In this document: piece after piece, positions 1 through 6,626 of the stretch
Layout of the letters: each line of letters opens with the position of its first letter
Position numbering within the stretch: the first letter of the stretch is position 1
From: UBA4615 sp044371545
Lineage (GTDB): Bacteria > Pseudomonadota > Gammaproteobacteria > Burkholderiales > Burkholderiaceae_E
Length of the DNA stretch: 12,785 bases
Direction: 5' to 3'
Assembly: GCA_044371545.1 (NCBI GenBank)
Contig: JBILTM010000153.1
Location: 1-12,785, forward strand
Program-made: the position numbers and the translations under genes
Notes under the pieces: generated by a model
Seen by the model: the letters and a program-made list of their open reading frames with translations, nothing else
Database searches by the model: none
What the model was told of the DNA's origin: nothing

Positions 1-809
1 GCTACGCGATCGAGTTCGCCGGCAGCACGATCCGCGCGCTGTCGATGGAAGGGCGGATGACGATCTGCAACATGGCGATCGAGGCCGGCGCGCGCTCGGG
101 CATGGTCGCCGTCGACGACGTCACGCTGCAGTACCTGAAGGGCCGGCCGATGTCGCCCACCGGCGCCGACTGGGACCGCGCGGTCGCCTACTGGAAGACG
201 CTGCGCTCCGACGAGGGCGCGAAGTTCGACGCCGAGATCCGCATCGACGCGAGCACGCTGACGCCGCACGTGACCTGGGGCACCTCGCCAGAGATGGTCG
301 TCCCCATCGAGGGCCGTGTGCCGGATCCGGACAAGGAGAAGGATGCGACCCGCCGCGAGGGCATCGAGCGCGCGCTGACCTACATGGGCCTCGCCCCGAA
401 CACCCCGATGGCCGAGATCCGCATCGACAAGGTGTTCATCGGCTCGTGCACCAACTCGCGCATCGAGGACCTGCGGCAGGCCGCCGCGGTCGTGCGCGGC
501 CGTCGCAAGGCCGAAAACGTCAAGCTCGCGATGGTCGTGCCGGGCTCGGGCCTGGTGAAGGCGCAGGCCGAGGCCGAGGGGCTGGACAAGGTCTTCCGCG
601 ACGCCGGCTTCGAGTGGCGCGAGCCCGGCTGCTCGATGTGCCTCGCGATGAACGCCGACCGGCTCGAGCCGGGCGAGCGCTGCGCGAGCACCAGCAACCG
701 CAACTTCGAGGGCCGGCAGGGCGCCGGCGGCCGCACGCACCTGGTGAGCCCGGCGATGGCCGCGGCGGCCGGCGTGTTCGGCCACTTCGTCGACGTCCGC
801 CGTCTCTGA
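1..809 (+). CDS. leuC: 3-isopropylmalate dehydratase large subunit (3' part, cut by window edge)
   Basis: Together with LeuD this enzyme isomerises 2-isopropylmalate to 3-isopropylmalate in leucine synthesis, in the cytoplasm, using a 4Fe-4S cluster. Only the C-terminal part is present; the frame is already open at base 3 and reads YAIEFAGSTIRALSMEGRM, so the gene starts upstream of the window and the ATG at base 45 is internal. The cluster cysteines are all visible: one in GSCTNSR (codon at 447) and two in EPGCSMC (codons at 630 and 639). The family signatures MEGRMTICNMAIEAGAR and STSNRNFEGRQGAGGRTHL are also intact. The stop at 807 is followed 14 bp later by leuD. In several Burkholderiales I recall a small entericidin-like gene between leuC and leuD; there is no room for one here. 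Family assignment is essentially certain. Confidence 0.98.
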   Translation, partial: YAIEFAGSTIRALSMEGRMTICNMAIEAGARSGMVAVDDVTLQYLKGRPMSPTGADWDRAVAYWKTLRSDEGAKFDAEIRIDASTLTPHVTWGTSPEMVVPIEGRVPDPDKEKDATRREGIERALTYMGLAPNTPMAEIRIDKVFIGSCTNSRIEDLRQAAAVVRGRRKAENVKLAMVVPGSGLVKAQAEAEGLDKVFRDAGFEWREPGCSMCLAMNADRLEPGERCASTSNRNFEGRQGAGGRTHLVSPAMAAAAGVFGHFVDVRRL

Positions 810-823
810 GGGGGAAGGGCAGC

Positions 824-1471
824 ATGGAGAAGTTCACCGTCCACCGCGGCCTGGTCGCCCCGCTCGACCGCGCGAACGTCGACACCGACGCGATCATCCC
901 GAAGCAGTTCCTGAAGTCGATCAAGCGCACCGGCTTCGGCCCGAACGCGTTCGACGAGTGGCGCTACCTCGACCGGGGCGAGCCCGGGATGGACAACTCG
1001 AAGCGCCCGCTCAACCCCGACTTCACGCTGAACCAGGCGCGCTACAAGGGCGCCTCGGTGCTGCTCGCCCGCAAGAACTTCGGCTGCGGCTCCTCGCGCG
1101 AGCACGCCCCGTGGGCGCTGCAGGACTACGGCTTCCGCGCGGTCGTGGCGCCGAGCTACGCCGACATCTTCCACAACAACTGCTTCAAGAACGGCCTGCT
1201 GCCGGTGTCCCTGCAGGAGTCCGAGGTCGACCGCCTGTTCCACGAGGTCGCGGCCTTTCCGGGCTTCGAGCTGGTGATCGACCTGCCGGAGCAGGTGGTG
1301 CGGACCGTCGACGGCTCGCTCGCCTACCGCTTCGAGGTCGACGCGTTCCGCAAGGACTGCCTGCTGAACGGCTGGGACGACATCGGTCTGGTGCTGCGGC
1401 ACGCCGACCGCATCCGCGAGTACGAGGCGCGCCGGCTCGCCGAGCAGCCGTGGCTCGCCAAGACGCTCTGA
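824..1471 (+). CDS. leuD: 3-isopropylmalate dehydratase small subunit
   Basis: This is the small (swivel-domain) partner of LeuC, completing the isopropylmalate isomerase of leucine synthesis. The protein is 215 residues, the usual length for the proteobacterial form. It opens with MEKFTVHRGLVAPLDRANVD, continues with DTDAIIPKQFLKSIKRTGFG, and carries the family core FGCGSSREHAPWAL at residues 86-99 and the HNNCFKNGLLP segment at 117-127. The ATG at 824 is chosen because it sits after a purine-rich AGGGGGAAGG ribosome-binding stretch at about 809-818 and gives the standard N-terminus; the longer open frame upstream only shadows leuC. It lies 14 bp after leuC and 14 bp before leuB, so the three are very likely one transcript with co-ordinated translation. 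Confidence 0.98.
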   Translation: MEKFTVHRGLVAPLDRANVDTDAIIPKQFLKSIKRTGFGPNAFDEWRYLDRGEPGMDNSKRPLNPDFTLNQARYKGASVLLARKNFGCGSSREHAPWALQDYGFRAVVAPSYADIFHNNCFKNGLLPVSLQESEVDRLFHEVAAFPGFELVIDLPEQVVRTVDGSLAYRFEVDAFRKDCLLNGWDDIGLVLRHADRIREYEARRLAEQPWLAKTL

Positions 1472-1485
1472 AGGGAACGGACACG

Positions 1486-2547
1486 ATGGGCATGAAGATC
1501 GCGGTGCTGCCGGGCGACGGCATCGGCCCCGAGATCACCGCGCAGGCGGTGCGGGTCATCGAGGCGCTCGGCCTCGGCATCGAGATGGCCGAGGCGCCGG
1601 TCGGCGGCGCGGGCTACGACGCGGCCGGCGATCCGCTGCCGGCCGATACGCTCAGGCTGTGCGAGGCGTCCGACGCGATCCTCTTCGGCGCGGTCGGCGG
1701 CCCGAAGTACGACACGCTGCCCCGCCCGCAGCGCCCCGAGCAGGGCCTGCTGCGGCTGCGCAAGCACTTCGACCTGTACGCGAACCTGCGCCCGGCGATC
1801 GTCTATCCCGAGCTCGCCCACGCATCCTCGCTGAAGGCCGAGGTGGTCGCCGGCCTCGACCTGCTGATCCTGCGCGAGCTGACCGGCGACATCTACTTCG
1901 GCCAGCCGCGCGGCGTGCGCACGAACGAGCAGGGCGAGCGCGAGGGCTTCGACACCATGCGCTACACCGAGGGCGAGATCCGCCGGATCGCGAAGACCGC
2001 GTTCGAGGCCGCCCGCAAGCGCTCGCGCAGGGTCTGCTCGGTCGACAAGGCGAACGTGCTCGAGACCACCCAGTTCTGGCGCGACGTGGTCACCGACGTG
2101 CACAAGGACTACGCCGACGTCGAGCTCTCGCACATGTACGTCGACAACGCGGCGATGCAGCTGGTGCGCAACCCCAAGCAGTTCGACGTGATCGTCACCG
2201 GCAACATGTTCGGCGACATCCTGTCCGACGAGGCGTCGATGCTGACCGGCTCGATCGGCATGCTGCCGTCCGCTTCGCTGAACGCAAAGGGGTTCGGCAT
2301 GTACGAGCCGATCCACGGCTCCGCGCCCGACATCGCGGGCAAGGGCGTGGCCAATCCGCTCGCCACGATCCTCAGCGCGGCCATGCTGTTGCGCTATTCG
2401 CTGGGGCAGGAAGCGGCCGCCTGTCGCATCGAGGCTGCCGTCCGTAAGGTGCTTGCACAGGGCTATCGGACGGCTGATATTACGGAACCCGGCTGCAGGC
2501 AGGTGGGCACGGTCGCGATGGGCGACGCGGTGCTGGCCGCGCTCTGA
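1486..2547 (+). CDS. leuB: 3-isopropylmalate dehydrogenase
   Basis: This enzyme oxidises and decarboxylates 3-isopropylmalate to 2-oxoisocaproate with NAD+, the last step before transamination to leucine. At 353 residues it has the normal length. It carries the beta-decarboxylating dehydrogenase signatures: GDGIGPEIT at 10-18, RELTGDIYFGQPRG at 130-143, catalytic Tyr160 (in MRYTEGEIRR) and Lys188 (in DKANVLE), and the metal aspartates Asp220 (MYVDN), Asp244 and Asp248 (MFGDILSDEASM). The nucleotide-site loop is GMYEPIHGSAPDIAGKGVANP at 271-291. Start 1486 is preferred over the in-frame ATG at 1492 because of the GAAGGGAA ribosome-binding sequence at 1470-1477. Codon use is strongly GC-ending until about codon 317, then half of the next 18 codons end in A or T, coinciding with a candidate promoter for asd. 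Confidence 0.98.
   Translation: MGMKIAVLPGDGIGPEITAQAVRVIEALGLGIEMAEAPVGGAGYDAAGDPLPADTLRLCEASDAILFGAVGGPKYDTLPRPQRPEQGLLRLRKHFDLYANLRPAIVYPELAHASSLKAEVVAGLDLLILRELTGDIYFGQPRGVRTNEQGEREGFDTMRYTEGEIRRIAKTAFEAARKRSRRVCSVDKANVLETTQFWRDVVTDVHKDYADVELSHMYVDNAAMQLVRNPKQFDVIVTGNMFGDILSDEASMLTGSIGMLPSASLNAKGFGMYEPIHGSAPDIAGKGVANPLATILSAAMLLRYSLGQEAAACRIEAAVRKVLAQGYRTADITEPGCRQVGTVAMGDAVLAAL
2453..2483 (+). promoter_or_regulatory. candidate sigma-70 promoter for asd inside the 3' end of leuB
   Basis: TTGCAC at 2453-2458 resembles a -35 box. With a 17-base spacer it is followed by GATATT at 2476-2481; alternatively TGATATTAC at 2475-2483 reads as an extended -10 (TGn plus TATTAC, 4 of 6 consensus) with a 19-base spacer. 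The host codons here are unusually AT-ending (CTT GCA, then GCT GAT ATT ACG GAA). Transcription would begin near 2489, about 85 bases ahead of asd. This is pattern matching only; the match is moderate. Confidence 0.35.
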
Positions 2548-2573
2548 GGCCCCGGACACACACGAGCGAAGCG

Positions 2574-3692
2574 ATGATGAAGGTCGGGTTGGTCGGCTGG
2601 CGCGGCATGGTGGGCTCCGTGCTCATGCAGCGCATGCGCGAGGAGAACGATTTCGCGCACCTCGAGCCGGTGTTCTTCAGCACGTCAAACGGCGGGGGCG
2701 ACGCGCCCCTGGGCGGCGGGAAACTGTTGCACGCCGACGACGTCGACGCGCTGAAGAAGATGGACGTCGTGCTGACCTGCCAGGGCGGCGACTGGACCAA
2801 GGCCGTCTACCCGAAGCTGCGCGCCACCGGCTGGAACGGCTACTGGATCGACGCGGCCTCGACGCTGCGCATGGCCGACGACGCGGTCATCATCCTCGAC
2901 CCGGTCAATCGCAAGGTGATCGACGCCGCGCTCGGCCAGGGCACCCGGAACTACATCGGCGGCAACTGCACCGTCAGCCTGATGCTGATGGCGATGGGCG
3001 GGCTCTTCGAGCACGACCTCGTCGAGTGGGTGTCGGCGATGACCTACCAGGCCGCCAGCGGCGCCGGCGCGCAGAACATGCGCGAGCTGCTGCTGCAGAT
3101 GGGCGCGCTGCACGGCGCGGTCGAGGCCGAGCTGGCCGACCCGGCCGGCGCCATCCTCGACATCGACCGCAAGGTCGCGGCCGAGCTGCGCTCGCCGCGG
3201 ATGCCGGTCGCCAACTTCCGCGGCGTGCCGCTCGCCGGCAGCGTGATCCCCTGGATCGACGTGCCGGTCGAGCACGGCCAGAGCAAGGAGGAGTGGAAGG
3301 GCGGGGCAGAGTGCAACAAGATCCTCGGCCGTCCGCCGTTCCGCTCGCCGGGCAGCATCCCGATCGACGGCATCTGCGTGCGCGTCGGCGCGATGCGCTG
3401 CCACAGCCAGGGCCTCACGGTGAAGCTTCGGCGCGACGTCCCGATGGCGGTCGTCGAGTCGATCCTCGCCGCCGGCAACGACTGGGTCGAGGTGGTGCCG
3501 AACGAGCGGGAGGCGACCGAGACGCGGCTGTCCCCGGTCTCGGTCACCGGCACGCTCACGGTCCCGGTGGGCCGGCTGCACAAGCTCGCAATGGGGTCGG
3601 AGTACCTCGGCGCGTTCACCGTCGGCGATCAGCTGCTGTGGGGGGCCGCCGAGCCCCTGCGCCGGATGCTGCGCATCCTGATCGAGCGCTGA
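2574..3692 (+). CDS. asd: aspartate-semialdehyde dehydrogenase
   Basis: This enzyme reduces L-aspartyl-4-phosphate to L-aspartate-4-semialdehyde with NADPH, the branch-point metabolite for lysine/diaminopimelate, threonine and methionine; it is normally essential because the cell wall needs diaminopimelate. The 372-residue protein is the long E. coli/Vibrio type: VGLVGWRGMVGSVLMQRM at the NADP-binding N-terminus, the active-site cysteine Cys132 in IGGNCTVSLMLM, TYQAASGAGAQNMRELL, and the catalytic histidine at about 277 in VGAMRCHSQG. The end, FTVGDQLLWGAAEPLRRMLR, is typical. Two adjacent ATGs (2574 and 2577) could start it; the first is used, and neither has a strong ribosome-binding site (only GAGCGAAG upstream). 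It lies 26 bp after leuB and may be read both through from leuB and from its own promoter. No usg/asd2-like paralogue follows, unlike the arrangement in Pseudomonas. Confidence 0.98.
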   Translation: MMKVGLVGWRGMVGSVLMQRMREENDFAHLEPVFFSTSNGGGDAPLGGGKLLHADDVDALKKMDVVLTCQGGDWTKAVYPKLRATGWNGYWIDAASTLRMADDAVIILDPVNRKVIDAALGQGTRNYIGGNCTVSLMLMAMGGLFEHDLVEWVSAMTYQAASGAGAQNMRELLLQMGALHGAVEAELADPAGAILDIDRKVAAELRSPRMPVANFRGVPLAGSVIPWIDVPVEHGQSKEEWKGGAECNKILGRPPFRSPGSIPIDGICVRVGAMRCHSQGLTVKLRRDVPMAVVESILAAGNDWVEVVPNEREATETRLSPVSVTGTLTVPVGRLHKLAMGSEYLGAFTVGDQLLWGAAEPLRRMLRILIER

Positions 3693-3710
3693 CGTTGCTT
3701 CACGAACCTG

Positions 3711-3747
3711 CATCAGTGGGTCAGCTTGCAGGCGCAAGTCACTGATG
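3711..3747. repeat. inverted repeat / two-part hairpin between asd and fimV
   Basis: CATCAGTG (3711-3718) and CACTGATG (3740-3747) are perfect 8-bp inverted arms. Nested between them is a second inverted pair, CTTGC (3725-3729) and GCAAG (3734-3738), around the loop AGGC. No T-run follows on either strand, so it does not look like a classical intrinsic terminator. The right arm ends on the TG of the candidate extended -10 of fimV and the inner arm covers the candidate -35, so it could be an operator. It could equally be a terminator-like RNA fold for the asd transcript. Confidence 0.55.
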
Positions 3748-3754
3748 TTACGCT
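3726..3754 (+). promoter_or_regulatory. candidate extended -10 promoter for fimV
   Basis: TTGCAG (3726-3731) is followed after exactly 17 bases by TACGCT (3749-3754), preceded directly by TGT (3746-3748), giving an extended -10 TGTTACGCT. Each hexamer matches only about half the consensus, but spacing is ideal and the segment is AT-rich compared with everything around it. Transcription would start near 3761, about 25 bases before the GTG start of fimV. Confidence 0.4.
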
Positions 3755-3785
3755 CAAAATCAACGGTAAATCCGGGGGAAAAGCC

Positions 3786-6578
3786 GTGACGTCACGGGCT
3801 TCGCGCGAACATTCCAACACCCAACCGCTGTCCCCTCGGACCCTCGCCTCGGCCATCGTCCTCGCGCTCGCCTCGCTGTCCGCGAACGTCGACGCCGCCG
3901 GGCTCGGCCGCCTGAACGTCCAGTCCGGACTCGGCCAGCCGCTGCGCGCCGAGGTCGAGGTGACCTCGCTGACGCGCGAGGAGGCGCAGTCGCTGAGTGC
4001 GCGCCTCGCGCCGCCGGAGGCGTTCCGCCAGGCCGGTCTCGAGTTCAACCCGGCGCTGGGCGCGCTGCGCTTCGCGATCGAGCCGCGCGGCGGCCGGACC
4101 TTCGTCCGGATCACCTCGGCGCAGCCGATCAACGAGCCCTTCGTCGACCTGCTGGTCGAGCTGAACTGGGCGACCGGCAAGTTCGTCCGCGAGTACACCT
4201 TCCTGCTCGATCCGCCCGAGATCCGCACCGCCCGCTCCGAGGCGGTCGAGGGCGGCCCGTCGCGTTCCGAGCCGGTCGCCCCGGCCACCGCGGCCGCGCC
4301 GGCCCCGCGTGCCCAGCAGGCGCCTGCCGCCGCGCCGGCGCCCGCCCCGGCGGCGCCTGCGCCGCAGCGGGCGCCCGTGGCGGAGCGCGCCCAGGCTGCC
4401 GAGCCGGCGCCCGCCACGGCTCGCCCGGCCCGCCCCGCGCGTCCCGAGGCCGCGCCGCGCGCCGAGGCGCCGGCCGGCAGCGTCGACGTGCGCCGCGGCG
4501 ACACGCTGGGCAACATCGCGCGCGGCTCGAAGCCCGAGGGCGTGAGCCTCGACCAGGCGATGATCGCGATCTACCGCGCGAACCCGTCGGCCTTCATCGG
4601 CAACATCAACCTGCTGCGCGAAGGCGCCAAGCTCGCGATCCCCGATCGTTCGGCGATGGCCGCGATCGACGGCGCAGAGGCGACCCGCGAGGTCCGGATG
4701 CAGTCGGCCGACTTCGCCGCCTACCGCGCGAAGCTCGCCGGCGCGCCGCGCACCGTCGACGGTCCGCGCGCGGGCCAGTCGGCCGCTGGCGCCGTCGGTG
4801 GCCGTGTCGACGACCGCTCGGCCGCGGCCGGCGGCGACCAGCTCAAGCTGTCCAAGCCGGGCACCGGCTCGGGCGCAGGCGGCGCGGTCGGCTCCCAGAC
4901 CACCCGCGCCAATGCCGGCGAGCAGGACGTCGCGCGCGCCAACGCGCTGCGCGAGGCCAACAGCCGCATCACTGACCTCGAAAAGAACGTCAACGACCTG
5001 CAGAAGCTGCTCGAGCTGAAGAACCGCTCGATGGCCGACCTGCAGAAGCAGCTCGACGAGGCCCGCGCGTCGTCGAAGGCCGTGACCGGCCAGGTCGCTC
5101 CGGTGCCGCCAGTCGCGAGCGCGCCGGCCCCGAAGGCCGAGCCGCCCAAGGCCGAGCCGCCCAAGGCCGAGCCGCCCAAGTTCGAGGCGCCGAAGGCGGA
5201 GGCTCCGAAGGCCGAGCCGCCGAAGGCCGAGGCGCCGCCTCCGGCCGTCGCACCCGCGCCGCTCGCCGATGCGCCGAAGTCGGATGCCGGCGCGCCGGTC
5301 GCGCCTGCCGCCCCGCCGAAGGCCGCCGCCCCGGCGCCGGCGCCGGCACCGGTTGCGGAGGCGAGCTTCGTCGACGACCTGCTCGAGAACCCGTTCCTGC
5401 TGCCCGGCCTCGGCGGCATCGCGCTGCTCGGTGCCGGCTACGGGTGGTACGCGATGCGCCGACGCCGCAAGGTCGAGAAGTTCGAGGACAGCCTGATCGC
5501 GGCCGACGCGTTCACCGCCAACTCGCTCTTCGGTTCCACGGGCGGCCAGAGCGTCGACACCAGCAACAGCGTGTTCGCGCCGAACCCGGCGAGCGCCGCG
5601 GTCGACGTGCACTCGACCGAGGTCGACCCGATCGCCGAGGCGGACGTCTACATCGCCTACGGCCGCGAGGCGCAGGCCGAGGAGATCCTCAAGGAGGCGC
5701 TCAAGCGCCAGCCCGAGCGCCAGGCGATCCGCGCGAAGCTGCTCGAGATCTACGCGGGCCGCAAGGACACGAAGGCGTTCGAGACGCTGGCGCGCGAGAT
5801 GCACGAGATGACCGAGGGCCGCAACGAGGAGTGGCCGAAGGTCGTCACGATGGGCCTCTCGCTCGACCCGACCAACCCGCTGTACGGTGGCGGCGCGGGC
5901 GACGCACCGAACGCCGGTGCGGTCGCCGCGGGTGCGGCGGCCGTCGCGGCCGCGAGCGCGGCGGCTGCGGCGACGTCGTTCGGCGGCGCACGCAACGACC
6001 TCGACTTCCCGGACCTGTCGTTCGGCACCGATGCGAAGCCGGCCGCGCCGGGGACGCCCGCGGTCGGCGACACGATCGAGATGGCGGCGGCCGCGGCCAA
6101 GGACGACGGGATCCCGAGCCTCGACTTCGACCTGAACATCGACACGCGCATCGACCGCGCGGCCGCGCAGGAGAACGCGCAGATCTCGGACACCATGTCC
6201 GGCCCCGATCGCGGCGAAGCGTCGCCGGTCGACCTGAGCACCTCGCTCGACGCCCGCTTCGACCTGCCGTCGCTCGACCTCGACCTGCCCGCGCTCGAGA
6301 GCCTCACGCAGTCCGGTCCGCACGACGGCGGCGCCGCGCTCGACCTGTCGGCGATCAGCCTCGACCTCGAGCCCGCGACCGTCGCGGCCGACGAGGCCGA
6401 AGTCGGTGCCGGGGGGGGCGGCCGCTGGCAGGAGATGGCCACCAAGCTCGACCTCGCCTCGGCCTACGAGGAGATCGGCGACAAGGAAGGCGCGCGCGAG
6501 CTGCTGCAGGAAGTCATCAAGGGCGGCGACAGCGGCCAGCAGCAGAAGGCCCGCACGATGCTGAGCAAGATTGGTTGA
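3786..6578 (+). CDS. fimV: FimV-family pilus assembly / polarity protein with LysM and TPR
   Basis: FimV-type proteins are inner-membrane hubs that, in Pseudomonas and relatives, support type IV pilus assembly and polar localisation, binding peptidoglycan outside and partners inside. From the GTG at 3786 the protein has 930 residues: signal peptide 1-38 (ASAIVLALASLSANVDAA); FimV N-domain 39-145 with GLGRLNVQSGLGQPLRAEVE and the hallmark WATGKFVREYTFLLDPP near 128-144; Pro/Ala linker about 160-232; LysM about 233-287; coiled coil about 383-431; Pro-Lys-Ala-Glu repeats about 449-483; one membrane helix about 536-556 followed by RRRRK; TPR region about 613-700; an Ala-rich tract and acidic LDL-type motifs; and the FimV C-terminal domain 881-930 (ASAYEEIGDKEGARELLQEV). 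The GTG has GGGGGA (3774-3779) before it and gives a normal signal peptide; the upstream TTG at 3726 lies within the promoter and palindrome. Asd-fimV-truA order is typical. Family certain, exact role in this organism inferred. Confidence 0.95.
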   Translation: MTSRASREHSNTQPLSPRTLASAIVLALASLSANVDAAGLGRLNVQSGLGQPLRAEVEVTSLTREEAQSLSARLAPPEAFRQAGLEFNPALGALRFAIEPRGGRTFVRITSAQPINEPFVDLLVELNWATGKFVREYTFLLDPPEIRTARSEAVEGGPSRSEPVAPATAAAPAPRAQQAPAAAPAPAPAAPAPQRAPVAERAQAAEPAPATARPARPARPEAAPRAEAPAGSVDVRRGDTLGNIARGSKPEGVSLDQAMIAIYRANPSAFIGNINLLREGAKLAIPDRSAMAAIDGAEATREVRMQSADFAAYRAKLAGAPRTVDGPRAGQSAAGAVGGRVDDRSAAAGGDQLKLSKPGTGSGAGGAVGSQTTRANAGEQDVARANALREANSRITDLEKNVNDLQKLLELKNRSMADLQKQLDEARASSKAVTGQVAPVPPVASAPAPKAEPPKAEPPKAEPPKFEAPKAEAPKAEPPKAEAPPPAVAPAPLADAPKSDAGAPVAPAAPPKAAAPAPAPAPVAEASFVDDLLENPFLLPGLGGIALLGAGYGWYAMRRRRKVEKFEDSLIAADAFTANSLFGSTGGQSVDTSNSVFAPNPASAAVDVHSTEVDPIAEADVYIAYGREAQAEEILKEALKRQPERQAIRAKLLEIYAGRKDTKAFETLAREMHEMTEGRNEEWPKVVTMGLSLDPTNPLYGGGAGDAPNAGAVAAGAAAVAAASAAAAATSFGGARNDLDFPDLSFGTDAKPAAPGTPAVGDTIEMAAAAAKDDGIPSLDFDLNIDTRIDRAAAQENAQISDTMSGPDRGEASPVDLSTSLDARFDLPSLDLDLPALESLTQSGPHDGGAALDLSAISLDLEPATVAADEAEVGAGGGGRWQEMATKLDLASAYEEIGDKEGARELLQEVIKGGDSGQQQKARTMLSKIG
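5130..5234 (+). repeat. in-gene 15-bp tandem repeats coding Pro-Lys-Ala-Glu-Pro units
   Basis: Seven consecutive five-residue units of the type PKAEP/PKAEA (one PKFEA) are encoded by near-identical 15-bp units of the form CCG CCC AAG GCC GAG. They lie in the periplasmic side of FimV between the coiled coil and the membrane helix, where a Pro-rich spacer is expected. The first three copies are almost identical at the DNA level, so the copy number may vary between strains. Confidence 0.85.
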
Positions 6579-6588
6579 CGACGCGCAT

Positions 6589-6612
6589 CGCGCGGCCCAC
6601 GAGGGCCGCGCG
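6589..6612 (+). other. strong stem-loop between fimV and truA
   Basis: CGCGCGGCCC (6589-6598) and GGGCCGCGCG (6603-6612) form a perfect all-GC 10-bp stem closed by the four-base loop ACGA. It starts 11 bases after the fimV stop and ends 14 bases before the truA GTG. No T-run follows; the next bases continue as alternating CG to 6619. It may be a 3' end stabiliser or pause for the fimV part of the message, a terminator not of the U-tract type, or a block on truA initiation. Confidence 0.6.
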
Positions 6613-6626
6613 CGCGCGCCAGGCCG

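Noticed and set aside
3711..3750. Intrinsic terminator after asd
   Set aside because: The inverted repeat is real but has no T-run downstream on either strand and its stem is interrupted by an uneven internal loop.
3726..3785. Upstream TTG start extending FimV by 20 residues
   Set aside because: The extension would be coded by the palindrome/promoter region and puts a charged, polar stretch before the signal peptide; GTG 3786 has a better ribosome-binding sequence.
5910..5990. Ala-rich stretch in FimV as a second membrane helix
   Set aside because: It is mainly Ala and Gly with low hydrophobicity, lies between the TPR region and the acidic tail, and a second crossing would put the C-terminal domain on the wrong side.
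6607..6619. Alternating CG run as a Z-DNA element
   Set aside because: It is short and mostly a by-product of the hairpin arm and the extreme GC content; no independent sign of function.
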